Positions 1 to 6,145 are shown, counted from the stretch's first letter. The stretch: DNA of 9,163 bases from Methanobacteriota archaeon (GCA_002731395.1 PCBQ01000012.1:14260-23422), one strand, 5' to 3'. Numbers and translations are program-made. The notes: a model not told the origin generated them from the letters alone.

Positions 1-258
1 AGAGACCTCGAAGTGGAATCTTTTGACTTGGCCGTGGACGAAGTTACCGCAGGCCGTGATCATCATGGTGTGGCCGTTGCAGCGCTGATTCTCCCAGATT
101 CCCTGTCAAACCTCGGCAACCAACGCACTGGACCGGTGCGAAAGTCGATGACGCGCAGCGCCCAGGAGGCCATTGACGCCGCACAACGCCGCGTCGACAC
201 CAAGGCTCCTGCCGCCAAGGCCCTGCGCCCAGGAAACCGGACCGATTTCAGTCTGTGA
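1..258 (+). CDS. C-terminal part of an unrecognised protein (5' end outside the window)
   Basis: The reading frame is open from the first base, so this is the 3' end of a gene that begins upstream. A GTG at 13 lies inside the frame but has no ribosome binding site, and I do not take it as the start. The visible 85 residues run from RDLEVESFDLAVDEV through a short hydrophobic patch (VAVAALILPDS) to a basic, Ala/Arg-rich tail ending in NRTDFSL. I see no cysteine cluster, no membrane helix and no catalytic motif that I recognise. The stop (TGA 256-258) is 9 bases before the GTG of the next gene, and that gene's GAGGGA ribosome binding site overlaps the stop, so the two are probably co-transcribed. 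No function can be assigned from this fragment. Confidence 0.6.
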   Translation, partial: RDLEVESFDLAVDEVTAGRDHHGVAVAALILPDSLSNLGNQRTGPVRKSMTRSAQEAIDAAQRRVDTKAPAAKALRPGNRTDFSL

Positions 259-267
259 GGGAGAAGC

Positions 268-720
268 GTGAACGACGTCTGGCTCGTCGCCCGATGTCCG
301 TCTTGCGCTGCGTGCTTTGGTTCGAAGGGTGTCGCGCATCGGTGCCCGCACTGTGGGCACAGGTCACCGACGCCCATGGAGGTGGTCGGACGGGCGAATT
401 CCGCTGCCGAGCTCCAGGTCAAAGTGACCTTGGCCAACACGCCAGAAGAACTGCGTGACGAGCTGAAAAAGCGGATGGGAACAGCAACAACGGGGTTTGA
501 TTCGCCTGAGGACGATTCCCCCAAAATTTGGTTTGCCGCCTTGCGCGACGCGGCCACTGAGGAAGGCCACATCACGCCAATGGCCCTTGCACATGCACTC
601 CGTCGGCGATCATCCAACGCAGAGGTCCCCACCGTCATCGAGCACGCGATGGCAGCTGGGCTCTTGTTTGAGCAGGAACAGGACCTCTGGTGTTTGCTCG
701 GCGAACAACGGTCAGTTTGA
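268..720 (+). CDS. Zinc-ribbon protein with possible C-terminal winged helix (DUF5817-like)
   Basis: A 150-residue protein starting at GTG 268, chosen because GAGGGA (257-262) lies 5 bases upstream. Residues 10-30 hold a treble-clef or ribbon pair, CPSC then CPHCGH, with about 12 residues between knuckles, as in zinc-binding transcription or RNA-associated proteins. Residues 50-70 form a charged helix (LANTPEELRDELKKRMG). Residues 85-145 (IWFAALRDA, GHITPMALAHALRR, VIEHAMAAGLLFEQEQDLWCLL) have the helix-helix-strand pattern of a winged-helix fold. The layout recalls small archaeal proteins annotated DUF5817, which start with a zinc ribbon followed by an Ala/Arg helix. That assignment is from memory and tentative. 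It could be a transcription or RNA-binding accessory factor. The gene ends 26 bases before a tRNA gene on the same strand. No enzymatic residues are visible. Confidence 0.8.
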   Translation: MNDVWLVARCPSCAACFGSKGVAHRCPHCGHRSPTPMEVVGRANSAAELQVKVTLANTPEELRDELKKRMGTATTGFDSPEDDSPKIWFAALRDAATEEGHITPMALAHALRRRSSNAEVPTVIEHAMAAGLLFEQEQDLWCLLGEQRSV

Positions 721-746
721 AAGCAGGAAGCGTGAGCGCGGTGTAC

Positions 747-824
747 GGGCACGTAGTGTAGCTTGGCCTATCATCGGGCGTTTGGGACGCCTGGACCCAG
801 GTTCAAATCCTGGCGCGCCCACCA
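747..824 (+). tRNA. tRNA-Pro (anticodon UGG), CCA encoded
   Basis: The cloverleaf folds completely. Acceptor arms are 747-753 and 814-820. The D stem is GTG 756-758 with CAT 772-774, and the D loop carries A14 and GG (765-766). The anticodon stem is GGGCG 776-780 with CGCCT 788-792, and the loop is TTTGGGA with anticodon TGG at 783-785. The variable region is 4 bases. The T stem is CCAGG/CCTGG around loop TTCAAAT (802-808). The discriminator is A821, followed by genomic CCA 822-824. There is no intron. The fifth acceptor pair is A751 opposite C816, a mismatch in an otherwise paired stem. UGG can read all CCN codons if U34 is modified or wobbles. The weak AT-rich TTTGAAAG at 716-723 sits about 27 bases upstream and overlaps the previous stop codon; it could be a poor TATA box, or the tRNA may be processed from the upstream transcript. 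Confidence 0.95.
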
Positions 825-1735
825 GCATGCACGGAGCGATCGAGCACGTGGGCGAGCGCCCACCCGCCCGGAAGGAAGGCGATGTACGAGACTGGCACGA
901 GGCCCGCTATCACCACAAACAGCGACCCCCAACCGGCGAGATAGGACAACAAAGCAACGCTCAATGGAACACGTCCTGGGCCGTTTGCAAGCGAACTGAA
1001 CGCTCGACCGTGATGCTCCCGAACGAACATGGCGCCCACACTGAAGAAGAACCGAAGGGGGCGAATGCCCGAGATTTCCTCTCCATACACCGGGCGAACC
1101 GGATGTGTAGCCACACGAAACCCGTGCCTTGACCAGCGGATGAAGCGGTGGTTGACGTAGCCGTAACCCGACCACACAGGATCGTCGTTGGTGCGCGTGA
1201 GAACCTCATGACGCACCACGATGAAACCGCATTGGGCATCACCCAAACGGCGTCCAGAAGCAAGGGTGGTCAACACCGCAAGACCTCGGTTGGCAACGCG
1301 TCGAAGCAGCGGCATCACGCCTTTGACGTCGGGATGAGCCAACCGATCTCCCTTCACGACGTCGGCCTGTTCGGCGACGAGGTGGTGACAAAGCGGAATC
1401 AAGTCGTTTGGGTCCATCTGGCCGTCCCCGTCCATGACGGCAACAAGGTCATCGGCGTCCAACACGTTGCTGAGGTGGTTGAAACCCATCGCGACAGCCG
1501 CGCCCACGCCTTGCCCTCCACGCTGGAGCACGACGACATCATAGGGTCGATCAGCGCTGTTCACTGCCTCTATCGTTCCGTCGGATGAACCGTCGTCGAC
1601 CACCACCACCATGTCCACCTCAGCAGGCAAGGTGCGGAGTGCAGTGTCGATGTGAGACGCTTCGTTTTGTGCGGGCATGACCACCACGAGACGGCGACCC
1701 TCCCACATGCTCCGCTGCGAACGACGGCTCCACAT
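803..1735 (-). CDS. Family 2 membrane glycosyltransferase (DPM1-like, polyprenyl-phosphate sugar transferase)
   Basis: Transfers a sugar from a nucleotide sugar, probably to a polyprenyl phosphate at the cytoplasmic membrane face; donor and acceptor are unknown. Counting from the inner ATG at 1708 (301 residues), the GT-A fold shows VVVMPAQNEASHI at 8-20, VVDDGSSDGT at 36-45, a Gly-rich GGQGVGAAVAMGF, metal-binding DGDGQMDP (DxD at 93-95), DVVKGDR, LGDAQCGF (155-162) and the HRFIRWSRHGFRVATHPV segment typical of DPM1-like enzymes. Two hydrophobic stretches at about 247-270 and 271-290 look like membrane helices. The ATG at 1735 adds MWSRRSQRS; neither start has a clear ribosome binding site. 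An AT-rich element upstream (1765-1776) would fit initiation near 1735. The last codons (GGRARI) and stop overlap tRNA-Pro antisense. The gene is divergent from a degenerate glycosyltransferase, suggesting related roles in surface glycan or lipid-linked sugar synthesis. Confidence 0.93.
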   Translation of the reverse strand: MWSRRSQRSMWEGRRLVVVMPAQNEASHIDTALRTLPAEVDMVVVVDDGSSDGTIEAVNSADRPYDVVVLQRGGQGVGAAVAMGFNHLSNVLDADDLVAVMDGDGQMDPNDLIPLCHHLVAEQADVVKGDRLAHPDVKGVMPLLRRVANRGLAVLTTLASGRRLGDAQCGFIVVRHEVLTRTNDDPVWSGYGYVNHRFIRWSRHGFRVATHPVRPVYGEEISGIRPLRFFFSVGAMFVREHHGRAFSSLANGPGRVPLSVALLSYLAGWGSLFVVIAGLVPVSYIAFLPGGWALAHVLDRSVHAGGRARI

Positions 1736-1755
1736 AAGGTGTCTGAACCCACGAG

Positions 1756-2634
1756 ATGAGGCCGATGATTGATATTCCCAGTCGTCGCGGCCTTGGCGTG
1801 GTTACACCCCGTCACCGCTTGGTCCTGATCGGATCAAACCTCGAACTCCGGATCGTGTCCATCATCGTACGAGCCAGAGAATCCGTGGACGAGGTTGTCC
1901 TGCTTGATCGAGGTTCCACCGACGCCACCGTCGAATTGGCCCAACGCTTGGACTGCCCCGTGCTGACGCATGTGGAAGAGCACATCACCGCTGCAAGCCT
2001 AGCATTCCTGCTGAAGGAGGCTGGGCTTAAAGACGCAGAACGTACGCTGTTCCTGCGTGTCAACGATGCATGGCGCTTACGCGATTTGCCCCTGTCGATC
2101 AACCGATTGCATGAGCGCTGGGACGTGCACGTCTCTATTGTGCTCGGAGATGATGAAGGTCCACCTGAAGACGTCGTGCTGCTCGACGCCGACGTTCAGC
2201 ACCTCCAAGTCTCTCCTGCTGGATTTGCAGCACTTGCTGCCCTCGGACCATTGGGCACGGCCATGGACCTCCCCGAGGACCTCTCCGTGCGTGTCAGCCG
2301 GCACATTGCCCGCCCGAACGTGCACCAAGCCGAATCACTGGCAAGCGCCTCACGCATGGCCCAGATGTTCTACTGGATGCTTGAATCCAAACACCCCCTT
2401 GTCCTGATTGGACTACCTGGCTTGGTGCTGTTCGTGCTTGGCATCAGGCTCTCCGGGAACGTCATCGACCAATTCAAGGAACTGAATTCCACGTCCCTTG
2501 GGGTCACGCTGGCGACCGTTGCCGTGACGCTTGTCGGACTTTTTGCTCTGATGACCGCTGTGTTGCTCTGGATCATGGAAAAGCAAGTTGCTAGCCTTCA
2601 ACACCAAGTGGAAAGTGAAGGTGGCATGGCGTGA
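1756..2634 (+). CDS. Degenerate glycosyltransferase-2-like membrane protein, probably inactive
   Basis: A 292-residue protein with a broken GT-A core and two C-terminal membrane helices. Residues 44-60 (VDEVVLLDRGSTDATVE) align by eye with the VDEVVVVDDGSTDRT motif of family 2 transferases, but the second Asp of DDGS is Arg. The usual PAYNE motif is replaced by IGSNLE (25-30). The DADGQHDP metal site is replaced by RVNDAWRLRD (101-110). Residues 213-232 (HPLVLIGLPGLVLFVLGI) and 247-273 resemble the membrane anchors of archaeal polyprenyl-sugar transferases, and the tail after 275 is polar and helical. I infer a non-catalytic partner, scaffold or sugar-binding regulator. The start is uncertain: ATG 1756, ATG 1765 or GTG 1798, none with a ribosome binding site; homology begins near residue 20. 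It overlaps the next gene by 4 bases (or 1 if that gene starts at 2634). Confidence 0.82.
   Translation: MRPMIDIPSRRGLGVVTPRHRLVLIGSNLELRIVSIIVRARESVDEVVLLDRGSTDATVELAQRLDCPVLTHVEEHITAASLAFLLKEAGLKDAERTLFLRVNDAWRLRDLPLSINRLHERWDVHVSIVLGDDEGPPEDVVLLDADVQHLQVSPAGFAALAALGPLGTAMDLPEDLSVRVSRHIARPNVHQAESLASASRMAQMFYWMLESKHPLVLIGLPGLVLFVLGIRLSGNVIDQFKELNSTSLGVTLATVAVTLVGLFALMTAVLLWIMEKQVASLQHQVESEGGMA
1765..1776. promoter_or_regulatory. AT-rich TATA-like element between divergent genes
   Basis: ATGATTGATATT is the only clearly AT-rich stretch in the divergent region. On the minus strand it reads AATATCAATCAT, about 30-40 bases upstream of the glycosyltransferase ATG at 1735. On the plus strand its TTGATATT core is centred about 26 bases upstream of the in-frame GTG at 1798, the usual TATA-to-start spacing for a leaderless archaeal transcript. 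If real, the downstream protein would start at 1798, not 1756. It is a weak match to the archaeal TATA consensus and rests on position and composition only. Confidence 0.25.
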
Positions 2635-3425
2635 TGAATCCGCCTGCCAACGGCCTGCTGTGCCTTGACATGGACCGAGTTCTTGTTGATCACTTGTCCA
2701 CCTGGCAAGTGGTCTACGACGCGATTGGCGCGGATAATTCGGCCTCGTTCAACCTGTACAACCAAGGTAAATTGGACGAGTGGACGTGGATTAAACTCGA
2801 CCTCCGCCTGATTGAAACGGCTTTCGAAGCCATGGATGGGACCAGAGCACGAAACGACCGTTTGGACGACATCCTCCTTGCAGCGCCCATGATGCAGGGT
2901 GTCGATCACCTCATCCAAACCGTCCTCGATGCCGGTTGGCACGTGGCCATTGTTAGCGGGGGCGTACAGGCCACAGCGCACAGGATCGCAGCTCGATTCT
3001 CAACGGGAACCCCATGGCGACGACGGTGGGGTGGCATCGAGAGGCGGTACGCGATGGAAGCAGGCCACGGCTGTGACAGCCGCTTGGACGTGTTCACCAA
3101 CGGTTGGTTGCCTCGCTTGAGCGAAGACGAGGACGGTCACCTCCGTGAACTGGGTCGATACCACGTGCAAATGGACGGAAAAGGAGCCCTGGTGCGCATG
3201 CTTCAGCGGCGCTACGGCGTAGATCGCGCGCGAACCGTGTCGGTCGGGGATTCCGCGGGCGACATCGGCATGTTCCAAGAATCAGGGCTCCCAATCTGCT
3301 TCAACCCATGGGACGAACGTCCACTTCCACATGCCAAGGTCGTCGTCGAGGAGCGTGATCTTCAGCACGTCATCAACGCCATGGTTGACCATGGTTTACT
3401 TGATGAACCGTCACGCGGGGTGTGA
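2631..3425 (+). CDS. HAD-IB (SerB-like) phosphatase
   Basis: A Mg-dependent phosphomonoesterase of the haloacid dehalogenase superfamily; the substrate is not evident. Numbered from GTG 2631 (264 residues), motif I is LDMDRVLVD with nucleophile D13 and acid/base D15. The cap follows, with LYNQGKLDEWTWIKLDLRLIE as in archaeal phosphoserine-phosphatase-like proteins. Motif II is IVSGG (S109), motif III lysine is in DGKGALV (K184), and motif IV is VGDSAGDIGMF (D207, D211). All catalytic residues are present, but motif I has Arg where DMDG is usual. A stretch at about 124-150, rich in Arg and Trp, has no counterpart I recognise. GTG 2631 sits 6 bases after AAGGTGG (2618-2624), like other ribosome binding sites here; ATG 2634 is the alternative. 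It is translationally coupled to the degenerate glycosyltransferase. It could be a sugar- or polyprenyl-phosphate phosphatase rather than SerB. Confidence 0.88.
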   Translation: MMNPPANGLLCLDMDRVLVDHLSTWQVVYDAIGADNSASFNLYNQGKLDEWTWIKLDLRLIETAFEAMDGTRARNDRLDDILLAAPMMQGVDHLIQTVLDAGWHVAIVSGGVQATAHRIAARFSTGTPWRRRWGGIERRYAMEAGHGCDSRLDVFTNGWLPRLSEDEDGHLRELGRYHVQMDGKGALVRMLQRRYGVDRARTVSVGDSAGDIGMFQESGLPICFNPWDERPLPHAKVVVEERDLQHVINAMVDHGLLDEPSRGV

Positions 3426-3429
3426 AGGT

Positions 3430-3528
3430 ATGGACGATGTGACATCCATGTGCGTTGAGTGCGGGTACATCCCGGGCATGTTCCTTCCCGGCATTCCATG
3501 CCCGGAATGTGGCGAGCCGATGGTGTGA
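3430..3528 (+). CDS. 32-residue zinc-ribbon miniprotein
   Basis: A very small protein with two CxxC knuckles, CVEC (residues 8-11) and CPEC (24-27), 12 residues apart, in a Gly/Pro-rich setting (GYIPGMFLPGIP). This is the spacing of a minimal zinc ribbon, and little else of the protein remains. ATG 3430 is favoured because GGGGTG (3417-3422) precedes it by 7 bases, matching the ribosome binding spacing of other genes here; ATG 3448 is an alternative without such a site. It starts 4 bases after the HAD phosphatase stop, so it should be the last gene of that operon. It ends 3 bases before the stop of the convergent aCPSF1 gene. A possible role is as a zinc-dependent adaptor or RNA/protein binder; I do not recognise a named family. 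Confidence 0.65.
   Translation: MDDVTSMCVECGYIPGMFLPGIPCPECGEPMV
3472..3505. repeat. Inverted repeat, 9-base perfect arms, at a convergent gene junction
   Basis: CCGGGCATG (3472-3480) and CATGCCCGG (3497-3505) are exact reverse complements, separated by 16 bases, and would form a GC-rich hairpin in RNA from either strand. It lies inside the zinc-ribbon miniprotein gene, about 20 bases before its stop, and about 27 bases beyond the aCPSF1 stop. There is no T-run after it on either strand, so it is not a classical intrinsic terminator. Part of the symmetry may arise from the repeated Pro-Gly and Cys-Pro codons it encodes. Confidence 0.6.
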
Positions 3529-3531
3529 CCT

Positions 3532-5433
3532 TCAAAACAAGCGAACCGTCTCGAGGTTGCGCGGTGCATAGGTCCGACATCGGTACCGCTCACGCAGGGT
3601 TTTGCCGAGTTCGTTGCACTTGTGGTAATCGCCGTGGTGGCACACGATGGCCTTCGGTGTGGGGCTCATGTGGTCAACGAAGTCAAGCAGCTGACGCCGG
3701 TCAGAGTGGCCGCTGAATCCGTCAATGGTGACCAATTCGATGCCGATCTTGACCATTTCAGTGCGGCCGTTGATGAGCATCGGCACTTCGCCAAAGCCCT
3801 TTTGCAGGCGACGGCCGAGGGTGCCTTCCGCCTGGTAACCGACGAAGCACAACGAATTGCGGGTTTCCGAAGCCCAGTGCTTGAAGTACTCCATGACTGG
3901 ACCTCCGTTCATCATACCAGAAGTCGCAAGCACGATGCAAGGGCTTGTGTCCATGATGATGGATTCCCGCAAATCACGCCCTTGAACTGGGCGGAACCAT
4001 TCGCTTGTGAAGGGATTCTTGCCGTCGTCGGTGAGCAGTGAGCGCTTCAGCGAACTGGTGAGGTAGTCTGGGTGAGCGGCATGGATGGCCGTCGCTTCCT
4101 GAATCATACCGTCCAGCCAAACTGGAACCGGCTTCACGTTCCCCGCCCTGAAGAGGTCGTCAATGGCGATCATGACCTCTTGCGAACGGCCCACAGCGAA
4201 CACGGGACATATCAGCTTCCCGCCACGATCAATGGTCCGTGTAACGATGTCTTGCAGTTCCATCGTGGCTTCCTCACGCGAAGGTTGGTAGTCTCCGCTG
4301 GCGCCGTAGGTGGATTCGATCACCAACGTCTCGCAGCGAGGGAAGCGGACATTGGCTGCATCGAACAACCAAGATTTCTCGTACTTCTGGTCACCGCTAA
4401 AGACGATGTTGTGCTTGCCATCGGCGATGTTCAGGTGTACGGCAGAGGAACCGAGAATGTGGCCTGAATTTTCGAAGGTCATCTTCACATCAGGGGTGAT
4501 GTCCGTGGTCTTGCCCCAGTCAACGTCGACCACGTGAAGCATGCACTGTCGGATATCTTCCATGCTGTATGGAGCGCGCTTTCCTTCTGCGCCGCCGACC
4601 TTCAGGAAGTCCGTTTGGAGAAGCAGCATCATGTCGCGGGTGGGTGGCGTGCAGTATACAGGACCGCGGTATCCGTACTTGAACAGCACAGGCAGCATGC
4701 CGGCGTGGTCGAGGTGGGCGTGCGTCAACACGACCGCGTCAAGTTTGTCGAGCGGAAGTGCCTCTGGCGCCGTGAAGTATGGCATGGGGTCAGTGTCGCT
4801 GGCGATGTTGACGCCGACATCGATCATCACGCGGGATTCGTTCGTGGTCACCAAGTGGCATGCGCGACCCACCTCGCGATAGGAACCCAGTGCTGTCACG
4901 CGCGCCCAAGCCGTCCCTGGGCGCGTGGGCCGGTGTATGTTGAGCCCGAAGTTCTTGAGCAATTTGCGCCGCTCTGTCGCGTTGGCTTCGCGATAACCAC
5001 GGATATCGTGGATGGTCTTTGACAACACGGGGGGCGTTCGCTCAACGCGCACGAGCCAGCCGGTGGTGTCGCGAATTTCGTTGAGCACTGCGCCCCGACG
5101 ACCCACCGCTTCCCCTGGATCATCGCAAATGAGCGTGATTTCTCGGAGGCATGCATCGAAGTACGTGTGCTTCAGTCCTGCAGCCGCAGGGAGGATGTCT
5201 TCGATGGCGCGCTTGGCGTCTTCGGGTGAAATCATGATGTCCTCGGAAGGACGCAATACAATGGTCCGACGGACCCGCTTGGCGATGCGCCCGATCAATC
5301 CGTCTGCTGCAAAGCGTGCGGGCTCTGACGTGACGATGGCAATGTCGCCTGCTTCCAATTCAACCGTGTAGTCGAAACCCTTGGGGACGATCTTGGCCAC
5401 TTCGTCTTTCAGTTCTTTGAAGCTCATTCGCAT
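3532..5433 (-). CDS. aCPSF1 / FttA: KH-domain beta-CASP ribonuclease, transcription termination factor
   Basis: An archaeal homologue of the CPSF73 endonuclease; the family cleaves nascent RNA and releases RNA polymerase at gene ends. It has 633 residues from ATG 5433, chosen because AAGGTG (5440-5445) lies 6 bases upstream; an in-frame GTG at 5460 lies in a hairpin. N-terminal KH-like domains occupy about 1-140, with GxxG loops at GLIG (45-48) and GRRG (111-114). The metallo-beta-lactamase core starts near 175, with HAHLDH at 238-243, GHILGS (H325), SGD (D348) and ESTYG (E373). The beta-CASP region has motif B-type DGFSGHSDRRQ (H576) and the C-terminal VCHHGDYHKC histidine. All zinc ligands are present, so it should be active. 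It lies 62 bases downstream of psmB on the same strand, a pairing I recall from other archaea. Convergent neighbours end 3 bases away. Confidence 0.97.
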   Translation of the reverse strand: MRMSFKELKDEVAKIVPKGFDYTVELEAGDIAIVTSEPARFAADGLIGRIAKRVRRTIVLRPSEDIMISPEDAKRAIEDILPAAAGLKHTYFDACLREITLICDDPGEAVGRRGAVLNEIRDTTGWLVRVERTPPVLSKTIHDIRGYREANATERRKLLKNFGLNIHRPTRPGTAWARVTALGSYREVGRACHLVTTNESRVMIDVGVNIASDTDPMPYFTAPEALPLDKLDAVVLTHAHLDHAGMLPVLFKYGYRGPVYCTPPTRDMMLLLQTDFLKVGGAEGKRAPYSMEDIRQCMLHVVDVDWGKTTDITPDVKMTFENSGHILGSSAVHLNIADGKHNIVFSGDQKYEKSWLFDAANVRFPRCETLVIESTYGASGDYQPSREEATMELQDIVTRTIDRGGKLICPVFAVGRSQEVMIAIDDLFRAGNVKPVPVWLDGMIQEATAIHAAHPDYLTSSLKRSLLTDDGKNPFTSEWFRPVQGRDLRESIIMDTSPCIVLATSGMMNGGPVMEYFKHWASETRNSLCFVGYQAEGTLGRRLQKGFGEVPMLINGRTEMVKIGIELVTIDGFSGHSDRRQLLDFVDHMSPTPKAIVCHHGDYHKCNELGKTLRERYRCRTYAPRNLETVRLF

Positions 5434-5456
5434 GATGAACACCTTACCGGCTCCCC

Positions 5457-5471
5457 CCACCTCGTCGGTGG
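5457..5471 (-). other. Small hairpin in the psmB-aCPSF1 intergenic region
   Basis: CCACC and GGTGG form 5-base GC-rich arms around a 5-base loop, between the psmB stop and the aCPSF1 ribosome binding site. On the transcript it is followed by a G-run and then AAGGTG. It could be a processing or partial termination structure between the two genes. The arms are short and chance is a fair explanation. Confidence 0.3.
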
Positions 5472-5495
5472 TTGGAAACGGGAATTGGAAAGGCC

Positions 5496-6131
5496 TCAGC
5501 GGTGTGAGGCAAGGAGGGCGTCGATCTCAGATTGATCGACGAGTTGGAATCCGTCTTTGGCGGTGATGACCGCGAGGTCCATGCCGTTGCCGCTGGCCGC
5601 GTCGCGCTGGCCGGAGGCGCTAAGGGCGCGGGCAGCGAGGAGCACTGCTTCGTTGCGCGTCATGTTGTCGCGGAAGCCGTCTTCCAACACACCATACATG
5701 TACGGCGAGCCGGAACCGGTTGCACAGTACACGTCAGGTATCGAACCGCCGGCGGAGTCGATGGAGTACACCGAGGGCCCGTCAGGATCGACACCGACGA
5801 TGAGCAGCTGAACCCAGTGGGGGCGTCCCGAGAGGATGTTGGCCGTCAAGGTCGCAGCCCCCTTCACCGTCATCTGCTGACCGCGGCGGAGTTCGTAGAG
5901 CGCAACCTCGGCTGCGAGGGTGCGGGAGAGGGACTGAGCGTGTCCGACCAGACCGGCGGTGGTCAAGCCGAGGTTGTCACCGATGCGGAACAACTTCTGG
6001 ACGCTCTTGTTGGCCACAAAGTGACCCATCGTCGCTCGGTGGTCAGCACCGACAACGGCCCCGCCGTCAAAGGTGATACCCACCGTGCTGGTACCGGTCT
6101 TGAGAACGCCTTCATGCTCGCCCTGAATCAT
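5496..6131 (-). CDS. psmB: 20S proteasome beta subunit
   Basis: The catalytic subunit of the archaeal 20S proteasome, an N-terminal threonine hydrolase whose heptameric rings sit inside alpha rings and degrade unfolded proteins in the cytosol. It has 211 residues, the family's usual length. The propeptide MIQGEHEGVLKTG (1-13) is cleaved before TSTVG, giving the catalytic Thr at residue 14. In mature numbering the catalytic Asp17 (ADHRATMG) and Lys33 (VQKLF) are present, and the GSGSPYMYGVLE and GNGMDLAVI segments match the active-site serine and aspartate region. The ATG at 6131 is certain: GGAGGTGA (6138-6145 on the minus strand) lies 6 bases upstream, the best ribosome binding site in the window. 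It precedes aCPSF1 by 62 bases, probably in one operon, and is divergent from the SepF-like gene. Confidence 0.97.
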   Translation of the reverse strand: MIQGEHEGVLKTGTSTVGITFDGGAVVGADHRATMGHFVANKSVQKLFRIGDNLGLTTAGLVGHAQSLSRTLAAEVALYELRRGQQMTVKGAATLTANILSGRPHWVQLLIVGVDPDGPSVYSIDSAGGSIPDVYCATGSGSPYMYGVLEDGFRDNMTRNEAVLLAARALSASGQRDAASGNGMDLAVITAKDGFQLVDQSEIDALLASHR

Positions 6132-6137
6132 GGTTGC

Positions 6138-6145
6138 TCACCTCC
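6138..6145 (-). promoter_or_regulatory. Strong Shine-Dalgarno site for psmB
   Basis: Reads GGAGGTGA on the minus strand, 6 bases before the ATG. It fits the CACCTCC end of archaeal 16S rRNA and sets the reference motif used to judge other starts in this window. Confidence 0.85.

Noticed and set aside
63..752. Long minus-strand frame of 229 residues opposite the first two genes
   Set aside because: Ser/Arg-rich sequence with no recognisable motif. It covers the zinc-ribbon gene antisense and runs into the tRNA, and high GC produces such frames by chance.
497..1132. Plus-strand frame of 211 residues running through the tRNA and the glycosyltransferase
   Set aside because: It reads across a complete tRNA and antisense to a well-supported enzyme, and its low-complexity composition shows no domain.
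3331..3429. Longer version of the zinc-ribbon miniprotein starting at 3331
   Set aside because: The extension overlaps the end of the phosphatase gene in another frame, is Ser-rich, and loses the ribosome binding site that supports ATG 3430.
5434..5460. N-terminal extension of aCPSF1 to GTG 5460
   Set aside because: The added residues MGGAGKVFI have no family counterpart and the GTG lies in a small hairpin, while ATG 5433 has AAGGTG at proper spacing.
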